This document shows positions 36,714-46,100 of a stretch of 64,000 bases of DNA, piece by piece. Both the position numbers and the translations under genes were made by a program. The stretch is from Gordonia jinhuaensis (GTDB taxonomy: Bacteria > Actinomycetota > Actinomycetes > Mycobacteriales > Mycobacteriaceae). The DNA lies in the NCBI RefSeq assembly GCF_014639795.1, contig NZ_BMGC01000001.1, forward strand, positions 77,382 to 141,381. The letters run 5' to 3'. Below the pieces are notes generated by a model. That model was not told the origin of the DNA and did no database searches. It saw nothing but the letters and a program-made list of their open reading frames with translations. Each line of letters opens with the position of its first letter. Positions within the stretch are counted from its first letter, which is position 1.

Positions 36714-37525
36714 TGGATCTGCACACCATCGACGAGACGCTCTACCCCACCAGCCGTGACGATCTGGCCGCGCTGCGCGACGGCGACGGGCTGATGAGCG
36801 GTGGTACGTGGCTGATGAGCGAGCCCCAGCTGCACCTGCGCCGGGTGGTCGATCTGCGGGCGATGGGCTGGCCCGACCTCACGATCGACGACGCCGGCCT
36901 CACGATTGCCTCCACCTGCACGTTCCGCACGCTGATCGACGGCGTGTATCCCTCGGCCTGGTTGGCCACCCCGATCTTCGGACGCACCGCACGCGCCTTC
37001 CTGGCGTCGTGGAAGATCTGGCAGAACGCCACCGTCGGCGGCAATCTGTGCCTCGGATTCCCCGCCGGCGCGATGATCGGGATGTCCACCGTGATGGATG
37101 CACGCATCCTGGTCTGGCATCGCGACGGCACCGACTCGCTGCTGATACCCACCGATTTCGTGACGGGCAATGCGACGACCGTGCTCGCCACCGGCGACGT
37201 GGTGCGTTCGATCCTCATCCCCGATGCCGCGCTGCGCCAACCGACCGCGATCGCCAAGATCGCGCTCTCACCGCTCGGGCGGTCGGGTGCGGTGGTGCAC
37301 GGGCGCCGCACCGACGCGAGCACGGTGGTGGCCGTGACCGCGGCCACCGACCGCCCGTACCGCATCGAGGTCGACTCCACACTGTCTCCGGAAGCTGCTG
37401 CGCGAGAGGTGGTCTCACAGATCCCCATGACGGCCTTCTACACCGACGCGCACGGCGCCGCGGACTGGCGACGACAGGTGACGGGGGTACTGACCCGTCA
37501 GGTGATAGGTGAACTGAACTCATGA
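36713..37525 (+). CDS. Xanthine dehydrogenase-type FAD-binding subunit
   Basis: 270 residues; the ATG shares its last bases with the upstream stop (TGATG). Single FAD-binding subunit of the CoxM/XdhB type: GLMSGGTWLMSEPQLHLRRVVDLR for the isoalloxazine and pyrophosphate side, and QNATVGGNLCLGFPAGAMI in the second FAD-binding stretch. It passes electrons from the Fe-S clusters of the next gene's product to FAD. Slightly short for the family (about 280-300). Translationally coupled on both sides. Confidence 0.9.
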   Translation: MDLHTIDETLYPTSRDDLAALRDGDGLMSGGTWLMSEPQLHLRRVVDLRAMGWPDLTIDDAGLTIASTCTFRTLIDGVYPSAWLATPIFGRTARAFLASWKIWQNATVGGNLCLGFPAGAMIGMSTVMDARILVWHRDGTDSLLIPTDFVTGNATTVLATGDVVRSILIPDAALRQPTAIAKIALSPLGRSGAVVHGRRTDASTVVAVTAATDRPYRIEVDSTLSPEAAAREVVSQIPMTAFYTDAHGAADWRRQVTGVLTRQVIGELNS

Positions 37526-40293
37526 TCGTCAACGGAAAGCACGTCGCGACCACCCCGCGTCCGGGGCAGTGTCTGCGAACGTATCTGCGCGAGAACTCCC
37601 ACACCGAGGTCAAGAAGGGGTGTGACGCCGGCGATTGTGGTGCGTGCACGGTCATCATCGACGGCCGCCCGCATCACTCGTGCATCATCCCGGCCGCGCG
37701 GGTCACCGACGCAGAGGTGACCACCGTCGCCGGACTCGGCACCCCCGACAACCTGCACCCGGTACAACAGCGGTTCGTCGACGCGGCCGGGTTCCAGTGC
37801 GGCTTCTGCACCGCAGGCATGGTGACCACCACCTCCTGCCTGTCCGACGAACAACGCGGTGACCTGCCGAACGCGCTGAAGGGAAATCTCTGCCGCTGCA
37901 CCGGATATCGCTCGATCCGCGATGCGGTGGCCGGCGATGTGGGCACCGAGAAGGTCTCACCGGGCAGTGATGAGAACTCCTACGGCCGGTCGGTTCCGGC
38001 CCTGGCCGCGCGCCGTGTAGTGACCGGCACCGAGCCGTACACGATGGACGTCATGCCCACAGACGTCGGTCACATCGCCGTCGTGGGCAGTCCGCATCCG
38101 CATGCGCGCATCGTCGACATCGACACCACCGCCGCGGCGGCGGTGGACGGTGTGCGCGCGGTGCTGACCCACCGAGATGATCCGGGTGTGTTGTTCTCCA
38201 CGGCGCGGCACCACGAACGCGACGACGATCCCGACGACACCCGGATCTTCGACACCGTGGTGCGTTTCGTCGGCCAGCGGGTCGCGGCGGTGGTCGCCGA
38301 CTCCCCCACCATCGCCCGACGCGCCGCCGAGCTGATCTCGGTCACGTATCAGCCTCTTGACGCCGTCTTCGATCCGGCCGCCGCGCGCGAACCCGGTGCG
38401 CCGCGTCTGCACGCCGACAAGCCGGCGAGTTCACGGATCGCGGACGCCTCGCGCAACATCGTCGCCACGATCGACGACGGCGTCGGTGACATCACCGCGG
38501 GTATTGCGGCGGCTCGCGCGGCCGGCGGCACTGTTGTCAGCGGCACCTGGCAGACCCAGCGCGTGCAGCACACCCACCTCGAGACGCACGGTGCGACGGC
38601 GTGGCGAGAGGACAACGGGCGCATCGTCATCCGGTCCAGCACGCAGGTTCCGTTCCTGGTCCGCGACGAACTCTGCTACATCTTCGGCCTCGACCGCGAG
38701 AGCGTCCGCGTGTACGCACCGCGGGTGGGTGGCGGTTTCGGCGGCAAGCAGGAGCTGCTGACCGAGGATCTGGTGATGCTGGCACTGCTGGTCACCGGCC
38801 GCCCGGTGACCTACGAGTTCACCCGCACCGACCAGTTCACCATCGCCCCCTGCCGTCACCCGATGACCGTGCAGGTCACTGCGGCGGCGGGCGCCGACGG
38901 AGTGCTCACCGCGCTGTCGATGACCGTGCTCTCGGATGCCGGTGCCTACGGCAATCACAGCGTCGGCGTGCTGTTCCACTCGGTGGGAGAGTCGATGGCG
39001 CTCTACCGCTGCCCCAACAAACACGTTGCGGCACAAGCGGTGTACACCAACAATCTGCCGTCTGGCGCGTTCCGCGGATATGGACTGGGACAGACCATCT
39101 TCGGAATCGAGTGTGCACTCGACGAACTCGCCGACGCCCTGGGTATCGATCCGTTGGAGTTCCGCCGCCGCAACGTGGTGGTTCCCGGAGACCCGTTCGT
39201 CAGCTGGGAGGTCGACGACGGCGACCTCGAATACGGCTCCTACGGACTCGACCAGTGCCTCGACCTCGCCGAGAAGGCACTCCTGCGAGGCCGCGTCGAC
39301 GAGACGAAAAACGGTGCGGCCCTTGCCCAGACCGGTGTGTGGCAGATCGGCGAGGGTTATGCCGCTGCGATGATCGCCACCATCCCGCCGCGCGGTCACG
39401 TCGCCGACGCATCGGCGACCCTCGAGATCGACGGCAGCTATTCGGCCGCAGTCGGTACCGCCGAATTCGGCAACGGCACCACCACCGTGCAGGCTCAGAT
39501 CGCCGCCTCGGTGCTGCGGTGCACACCCGAGGAGATCACGCTGCGCTTCGCCGACACCGACGGTGTCACCCACGACACCGGTGCCTTCGGCTCGGCGGGA
39601 ACCGTGGTGGCGGGCAAGACGTTGCAGTCAGCGGCACAGTCATTGCGCACCATCATCATCGAGCACGCCGCCCGCGCACTCGAGGTGGCACCCGAGCAGT
39701 GCTCCCTCGGTCCGCAGGGGGTCAGTTGCGGCGAGCAGTTCATCGACCTCCCCTCCGTGGCGGCCATCGCCGGCGGTGCCATCCGCGCCACTGCGCACAG
39801 CGACGGCTCGCCGCGCTCCGTCGCGTTCAACGTCTCGGCCTTCCGCGTCGTCGTCAACACAGAAACCGGCGAGGTGCAGATACTGCAGTCCGTCCAGTCC
39901 GCCGACGCAGGTGTGGTGATGAACCCCCAGCAGTGCCGCGGGCAGATCGAAGGCGGTGTGGCACAGGCGATCGGCTCGTCGCTGTACGAGGAGATGATCC
40001 TCGACCACGGTGTGGTGACCACGGCAGTGTTGCGCAACTATCACATTCCGCAGATCGCCGACGTGCCGATCACCGAGGTCTACTTCGCCGACACCTATGA
40101 CATGCTCGGACCCTTCGGCGCGAAGTCGATGAGTGAGGCGCCCTACAACCCGGTGGCCCCAGCGCTGTCCAACGCCATCGCCGATGCGACGGGCGCTCGC
40201 GTACGCGAACTGCCGATGAACCCCGTGCGGGTGTGGCGCGCGGTCAGCGACGCCGGCGTCCGGCCACCCCGATCATCTGCGGCAGATCGGTGA
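37522..40293 (+). CDS. Xanthine dehydrogenase-type [2Fe-2S]-molybdopterin subunit (fused)
   Basis: 923 residues, ATG overlapping the FAD subunit stop (ATGA). Residues 1-140 are the ferredoxin part: Cys34/39/42/54 for the plant-type cluster and Cys93/96/124/126 for the second (CGFCTAGMV, NLCRCTGY). Residues about 155-900 are the Mo-binding part: RVGGGFGGKQE, GAFRGYGLGQTIFGIE, TGAFGSAGTVV, and GPFGAKSMSEAPYNP, where the Glu of SEAP takes the catalytic base position. Small and large subunits are normally separate or fused with FAD in between, so this order is less common. Likely oxidises hypoxanthine/xanthine to urate; other purines or aldehydes are possible. Confidence 0.9.
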   Translation: MIVNGKHVATTPRPGQCLRTYLRENSHTEVKKGCDAGDCGACTVIIDGRPHHSCIIPAARVTDAEVTTVAGLGTPDNLHPVQQRFVDAAGFQCGFCTAGMVTTTSCLSDEQRGDLPNALKGNLCRCTGYRSIRDAVAGDVGTEKVSPGSDENSYGRSVPALAARRVVTGTEPYTMDVMPTDVGHIAVVGSPHPHARIVDIDTTAAAAVDGVRAVLTHRDDPGVLFSTARHHERDDDPDDTRIFDTVVRFVGQRVAAVVADSPTIARRAAELISVTYQPLDAVFDPAAAREPGAPRLHADKPASSRIADASRNIVATIDDGVGDITAGIAAARAAGGTVVSGTWQTQRVQHTHLETHGATAWREDNGRIVIRSSTQVPFLVRDELCYIFGLDRESVRVYAPRVGGGFGGKQELLTEDLVMLALLVTGRPVTYEFTRTDQFTIAPCRHPMTVQVTAAAGADGVLTALSMTVLSDAGAYGNHSVGVLFHSVGESMALYRCPNKHVAAQAVYTNNLPSGAFRGYGLGQTIFGIECALDELADALGIDPLEFRRRNVVVPGDPFVSWEVDDGDLEYGSYGLDQCLDLAEKALLRGRVDETKNGAALAQTGVWQIGEGYAAAMIATIPPRGHVADASATLEIDGSYSAAVGTAEFGNGTTTVQAQIAASVLRCTPEEITLRFADTDGVTHDTGAFGSAGTVVAGKTLQSAAQSLRTIIIEHAARALEVAPEQCSLGPQGVSCGEQFIDLPSVAAIAGGAIRATAHSDGSPRSVAFNVSAFRVVVNTETGEVQILQSVQSADAGVVMNPQQCRGQIEGGVAQAIGSSLYEEMILDHGVVTTAVLRNYHIPQIADVPITEVYFADTYDMLGPFGAKSMSEAPYNPVAPALSNAIADATGARVRELPMNPVRVWRAVSDAGVRPPRSSAADR

Positions 40294-41896
40294 ACTTCAC
40301 CCGCGGGCGCCCCTGGACCTGACCGCGACGGCGTTCGGCGAGGTCGATCCGCCGCATACCCCGATAGCCGATCACGTGGCGCGACCGCGAACGCAACAGC
40401 ACGGGGAAGTCGTCGGGTCCGCATTCGGTGCGAGATAACCTGCCCGTCGCGGCGTCGTCGATGAACTCCTCGACGGCCTCCTGGGCGTACTTCTTGTTCG
40501 CGCCGATGCCGCCGGTGGGCCCTCGCCCGGCCCAGCCTAGAACGTAACTGCCGGCGATGATCTCGCCGCTCTCGTCGACCATCCGGCCCGCGATGTTCGG
40601 GAACATCCTCCGCATCTCGTCGAATGGCAGTCCCTCGATGGGCGTCGAGCGGTAGCCGATCGATCGCACCACGAGGTCGGCGTCAGCCCGGTGGTCGCGA
40701 TCACCTGTGCGCACGACGATCCCGTCGACCTGCCCGTCACCGGTGATGGCCTGCGGAGTGGAGTGGAACAGGAACATGATGCGCCGCCGGGTCGGATCGG
40801 CCGTGCCGGTGAGGTCGGGCAGTCCTCCCTCGGGATCGTCGTGGACCACCACGTCCACGCCGGGAATGCCTGACAGCGCACGGAATTCGGCGGATGTGTA
40901 GGCCGCGTGCGCCTGATCGCGCCGACCGAGCAACACCACTTCGTGCACATTCTGCTCGGCCAGGATCGACAGCGCACGATCGGCGATGTCGGTGGTGGCC
41001 AACGACTCCGGTGGGGACACCAGGATGCGCGCCACGTCGAGGGCGACGTTTCCCGTGCCCACGATCACCGCCCGACCGGTCGCCGGATCGTCAGGGGTGC
41101 CGCGCCGGATCGGTGGGGCGGCATCGGCGCCGGGAACCGCGTTGTACCAGGCGACGAGTTCGGTGGCCGAGGTCGATCCGGCGAGGTCCTCGCCGGGAAT
41201 GTCCAGTCGCCGTGACTCGCTCGCGCCGACCGCATAGAACACCGCGTCGAAATGCTCGGCGAGTTCGGCAGGCGTGACGTGGGCGGCGCCGTGCGACCGC
41301 GCGACGGCCGGCGATCCGACCTCGACATTGGTCGCCATCGTGACGCGGGGGTCGCGGTAGAGGAGATCGAATCCGCGCAGCACACCCTTGGTGCCAGGGT
41401 GATCCGGTGCGACACCCGCGCGGACGAGACCGCCGGGGGTGGGCAGTCTGTCGATCACCGTGACGCTCGCCTGCGTGCGGTCGAGTAGCGTGCGCAGCGC
41501 GTAGCCACCGGACGGTCCGGTGCCCACGAGCGCGACCCGCAGCCCGTCGGGCAGCGTACGGATGTCGGGATAGCCCACGATGCCGGCATCGCCAGATGAC
41601 GTCGACGTCGGCTCGATCTGCGGCCAGCCCGATGTCACATCCGGATTGGTGCGGTAGTAGTCGGCATTGATCTCGATGAACACCGTGTCGCGGGTACCGA
41701 GCTTGTCGGCCGGGAAGATCGCGTCGACCGGGCAGGCGTCCGCGCACGCACCGCAATCGATACATGCCTGCGGGTCGATGTGGAGGATGTCGGAGCTCCC
41801 GAAGCCCCGCTCCTCGGGCGTGGGATGGATACAGTTGACCGGACACACGGACACGCATGCCGCATCGCTGCAGCACGACTGGGTGATCACATACAT
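40244..41896 (-). CDS. fprB: Ferredoxin/ferredoxin-NADP reductase (FprB-like)
   Basis: 550 residues. N-terminal two-[4Fe-4S] ferredoxin domain (Cys8, 9, 14, 18 and 22 region; then ACIDCGACADACPV) joined to an adrenodoxin-reductase-like FAD/NADP domain (VALVGTGPSGGYALRTLL, GRAVIVGTGNVALDVARIL, WAGRGPTGGIGANKKYAQE). It would pass electrons from NADPH to the ferredoxin part. The start ATG overlaps the stop of the di-iron oxygenase gene (TGATG), so the two are coupled and this is its probable reductase. The 3' end overlaps the convergent dehydrogenase gene by 50 bases. M. tuberculosis keeps the same pair as Rv0885-Rv0886. Confidence 0.92.
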   Translation of the reverse strand: MYVITQSCCSDAACVSVCPVNCIHPTPEERGFGSSDILHIDPQACIDCGACADACPVDAIFPADKLGTRDTVFIEINADYYRTNPDVTSGWPQIEPTSTSSGDAGIVGYPDIRTLPDGLRVALVGTGPSGGYALRTLLDRTQASVTVIDRLPTPGGLVRAGVAPDHPGTKGVLRGFDLLYRDPRVTMATNVEVGSPAVARSHGAAHVTPAELAEHFDAVFYAVGASESRRLDIPGEDLAGSTSATELVAWYNAVPGADAAPPIRRGTPDDPATGRAVIVGTGNVALDVARILVSPPESLATTDIADRALSILAEQNVHEVVLLGRRDQAHAAYTSAEFRALSGIPGVDVVVHDDPEGGLPDLTGTADPTRRRIMFLFHSTPQAITGDGQVDGIVVRTGDRDHRADADLVVRSIGYRSTPIEGLPFDEMRRMFPNIAGRMVDESGEIIAGSYVLGWAGRGPTGGIGANKKYAQEAVEEFIDDAATGRLSRTECGPDDFPVLLRSRSRHVIGYRGMRRIDLAERRRGQVQGRPRVKFTDLPQMIGVAGRRRR

Positions 41897-42852
41897 CAGA
41901 GCATGTGCACTTTCCGGTAGTAGTGCATGGCCGGGCGGGTGAGCAGACCCACCTCGTCGAGGAATTCCATGAGATGTGCACAGCTGCTGCGGATCATCGA
42001 CTGGAAGTGTGTGTTCCCACGCGCCTCGCGCACCGCCCGGTCGACGTCGAGACCGGCGTCGGAATAGGCCTGCGGGCGTACGAGGCTGCTGACGATGAAG
42101 AAGGCACCCATCGAGATGTAGAGCGCGCTGAACTGCCGGCGCAGTCCGCCCACACCCTGCATCGACTCGCGCACCTCCTCGCGCGCGAACTTCATGTGCC
42201 GGGACTCTTCGAGGACGTGGATCTCGTTGACGGTTCGGATGAACGGCAGCACCCGCTCGTCACGCATACAGCCGCGCTGGAAGACGTCGAGCACCTCCTC
42301 GGCGACCAGGATGCCTGCGTAGGCGATCTCGTTCTTGGCGGTCATCTTGAAGAACTTGCCCAGACGTCCCACCTTCGTGCTCGGCTTGTAGGACGTGCCG
42401 ACCATCTTCTCCGATGCCTTGGCGAACATGATCGAGTGACGACATTCGTCGGCGATCTCGGTGAGCGCGAACTGGAACTCGGGGCTGTGGTATCCGCCGA
42501 GGTACTGATCGCGGATGACCATCTCCTGCAGGATCATCTCGAACCAGATGCCGATGTTCATGATCGAGGCGAACTCGTGTCGGGTCACCGAGATCCGCTG
42601 TTCCTCACTCAGTTCGTCCCAGTAGGCCGTCCCGTACAGCGTCGACCATTCCGGACTGCCGCCGTATTTGGTGGGATCCATCGGCAGCGACCAGTCGATC
42701 TCGGTCATCGCGTTCCGTGAGAGACGCGCCGAGGACTCGAGAAGTCGCCGCGACACCTCGTCGGTGCCCTGATCGCGCATGCTCACGGTGTTCTCGCGGA
42801 GCATGCTGTTGTGGTCGAAACCGGTGGAACCGGACAGGGTCTCTGCGGTCAT
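41896..42852 (-). CDS. AurF-type di-iron oxygenase
   Basis: 318 residues from ATG 42852, set by GGAGGT eight bases upstream. A longer frame to ATG 42909 or TTG 42912 exists but would translate a 16-base direct repeat and lacks a ribosome site. The ferritin-like four-helix core has Glu/His ligands in RHEFASIMNIGIWFEMILQE, EIADECRHSIMFAK, LVAEEVLDVFQR and HVLEESRHMKFAREE, the pattern of p-aminobenzoate N-oxygenase AurF. Such enzymes oxidise amines or fatty substrates with O2. The substrate is unknown; the coupled FprB supplies electrons. Confidence 0.87.
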   Translation of the reverse strand: MTAETLSGSTGFDHNSMLRENTVSMRDQGTDEVSRRLLESSARLSRNAMTEIDWSLPMDPTKYGGSPEWSTLYGTAYWDELSEEQRISVTRHEFASIMNIGIWFEMILQEMVIRDQYLGGYHSPEFQFALTEIADECRHSIMFAKASEKMVGTSYKPSTKVGRLGKFFKMTAKNEIAYAGILVAEEVLDVFQRGCMRDERVLPFIRTVNEIHVLEESRHMKFAREEVRESMQGVGGLRRQFSALYISMGAFFIVSSLVRPQAYSDAGLDVDRAVREARGNTHFQSMIRSSCAHLMEFLDEVGLLTRPAMHYYRKVHML

Positions 42853-42881
42853 CGCCGCCACCTCCGCATACGTGTGACAAC

Positions 42882-42913
42882 GTCCGTTCTCGTCGATGTC
42901 CGTTCTCATCAAT
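42882..42913. repeat. 16-base direct repeat in the oxygenase leader
   Basis: gtccgttctcgtcgat (42882-42897) and gtccgttctcatcaat (42898-42913), two differences, between the operator and the ribosome site. Confidence 0.8.
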
Positions 42914-42918
42914 GCCTG

Positions 42919-42941
42919 TTGTCATCAACGTACGTTGTCAT
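42919..42941. promoter_or_regulatory. Palindromic operator upstream of the AurF-FprB operon
   Basis: Perfect 12-bp palindrome CAACGTACGTTG at 42926-42937, flanked by GTTGTCAT repeated at 42919 and 42934. The size and symmetry fit a TetR-type repressor. It is about 75 bases upstream of the oxygenase ATG. No regulator gene is adjacent. The rest of the 256-base gap to lhr shows nothing clear. Confidence 0.6.
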
Positions 42942-43108
42942 ATCGATGACTTCACGGTAGCACCGGAATGTGACCCAGTAAACAATCTTGTCGGACACCG
43001 CGGTCAGCCGAGGCGCGCATCGTCGGGGGACCCGGTCATCGACGAGCCTCCTACCAGCGGCGATGACGCCCGCGGCGGTATGTCGGTCCTCTGGGCCATG
43101 ATGGAGGG

Positions 43109-46100
43109 ATGTCAGCAGGAACCTCGGCTCTCGATCGCTTCGGCGAGGCGACGCGTCGGTGGTTCTCCGGTGCGTTCAGCGCGCCCACCGACGCCCAGGA
43201 GGGCGCCTGGGAATCGATCTCCGCAGGCCTCAACACCCTGGTCGTCGCACCCACCGGTTCGGGCAAGACGCTCTCGGCGTTCCTGTGGGCGCTCGACCGG
43301 CTGGCACGCGAGCCCCGCACACCGGGTACCAAGGTGCTCTACGTGTCACCGTTGAAGGCACTCGGCGTGGACGTCGAGCGCAACCTGCGCGCACCCCTGA
43401 CCGGCATCGCCCGCGCCGCCGAGGAACTCGGTGTGGACATCCCGGAGATCACCGTCGGGGTGCGTTCGGGAGACACTCCCACCAAGGAACGCCGCTCGTT
43501 GCTGCGCACGCCGCCCGACATCCTCATCACCACCCCTGAATCCCTGTTCCTCATGCTCACTTCGTCGGCTCGGGAGACGTTGGCCGCCGTCCACACGGTG
43601 ATCGTCGACGAGGTACATGCGGTCGCCGGCACCAAACGCGGCACCCACCTGGCCCTGTCCCTCGAGCGCCTCGACGAACAACTCGAGACGCCCGCCCAGC
43701 GCATCGGCCTGTCGGCGACGGTCCGCCCACCCGAACGTGTGGCCGAGTTTCTGTGCGGCGCACACGACTACCGGATCGTGCGTCCACCAACGGTGAAGAC
43801 CTTCGATCTGCGGGTCGATGTGCCCGTACCCGACATGGCCAACATCGCCCCCTACCCCGAACCGGTGGGTTCGGCCGACTTCGACGACGAGCTGACCCCC
43901 GCGGCCGGCTCGCTGTGGCCCTATGTCGAGAATGCGATCGTCGACCTCATCGAGAAGAACCGCTCCACGATCGTCTTCGCCAATTCCCGCCGCCTCTCCG
44001 AACGACTGACCGCCCGGCTCAACGAGATCGCCGCGCAGCGCGCCGGCACCCCTGCCGACCCACCACCCAACCCGCGTGTCCCCGGTGGGGCACCCGCACA
44101 GATCCCGGCGTCGGGGACCTCACAGGGCGCACCGCCGGTTCTCGCCCGCGCCCATCACGGGTCGGTGAGCAAGGAGCAGCGCGCGCAGATCGAGGACGAC
44201 CTGAAGTCGGGCATGCTGCGATGTGTGGTCGCCACCAGCTCGCTGGAACTCGGGATCGACATGGGCGCGGTCGATCTGGTGATCCAGGTGGAGACTCCGC
44301 CGTCGGTGGCGAGCGGCCTGCAGCGCATCGGCCGGGCCGGTCATCAGGTGGGCGAGATCAGCCAGGGAGTGGTGTACCCGAAACACCGCACCGACCTCAT
44401 CCATGCGACGGTCGCCGTCTCGCGCATGCGCGAGGGGCTCATCGAGGAACTCACCGTCCCGGCCAATCCCCTCGACATCCTCGCCCAGCAGACCATCGCC
44501 GCCGGCGCGGTCGACGAACTCGACGTCGAGGCGTGGTACGAGCTGGTCCGCCGTGCCATGCCCTACCGACACCTGCCGCGGTCGGCCTATGAGGCCACCC
44601 TCGACCTGATCTCGGGACGCTATCCCTCCGACGAGTTCGCCGAGCTGCGTCCGCGGATGATCTGGGATCGCGACGCCGGGACACTGGTCGGCAGACCGGG
44701 AGCCCAGCGGCTCGCGGTCACCTCGGGAGGATCGATTCCCGATCGTGGTCAGTTCGGCGTGTTCATGGTCGGCGAAAAGGCCACGCGCGTGGGCGAACTC
44801 GACGAGGAGATGGTCTACGAATCACGCGTCGGCGACGTCTTCGCCCTCGGTGCGAGCAGCTGGCGCATCGAGGAGATCACCGCCGATCGCGTACTGGTCA
44901 CCCCCGCGCCGGGACAGGCCGGGCGGCTACCGTTCTGGATCGGCGACGCCGTGGGCAGGCCCGCCGAGCTCGGTGCGGCGATCGGGTCATTCGTGGGAGA
45001 CGCCGCCGACGCCGAGTTCCTCGATCGCCGCTCGCGCGAACTCGGGCTGTCCGACAACGCCCGTGCCAACCTCGCTGCCCTGGTCTCCGAACAAAAGGAG
45101 GCCACCGGTGCGCTGCCCACCGACCGCACCCTGGTGGTGGAACGGTTCCGCGACGAGCTCGGTGACTGGCGCGTCCTGCTGCACTCGCCCTACGGGCTCC
45201 GCGTCCACGCGCCCTGGGCGTCGGCGATCGCCGCCCGTATCCGCGACGAGCTCGGGCTCGACCAGGTGACCACAGCCTCCGACGACGGCATCATCGTGCG
45301 GTTGCCCGACACCGACGACCAGCCGCCGGGCGCCGCACTGTTCGCCGTGGATCCCGACGCCATCGAGGAGATCGTCACCACCGAACTCGGCTCGTCGGCG
45401 ATGTTCGCATCCCGTTTCCGTGAATGTGCCGCTCGCGCGTTGCTTCTCCCCCGTCGTAATCCGGGCCGACGGGCCCCGCTGTGGCAGCAGCGTCAGCGCA
45501 GTGCGGCCCTGCTGTCGGTGGCCGCGAAGTATCCGCAGTTCCCGATCATCCTCGAGGCCGTGCGCGAATGCCTGCAGGATGTCTACGATCTGCCGGCACT
45601 CACCGACCTGCTCACGCGCATCCGTGGCCGCCGGGTGCGGATCGTGGAGACCGAGACCGCCACCCCGTCTCCGATGGCGGCGTCGATGATGTTCGGCTAC
45701 GCCGGCGCATTCATGTACGAGGACGACGCGCCGCTGGCCGAGCGCCGGGCGGCGGCACTGTCGCTGGACTCGTCGCTGCTCGCCGCACTGCTGGGTCGCG
45801 TGGACCTGCGGGAACTACTCGACCCCGGGGTCATCGAGGAGATCGAGGCCAGGCTGCAACGCACCGCCCCCGACCGACGCGCCCGCTCGACCGAGGAGAT
45901 CGCCGACATGCTGCGCTGGCTCGGCCCGTTGACGGTCGAGGAGATCGCGGCGCGCACCACCGACGACGTGACGGTGGCCGGCTCGATCGCCGATCTGCGC
46001 AGCGCCGGGCGCATCGTGGAGTTCACCCACGCCGGCCGCGCACTCATCGCACCGATCGAGGACACCGCCCGGCTCCGCGACGCACTGGGCGTGCCGCCAC

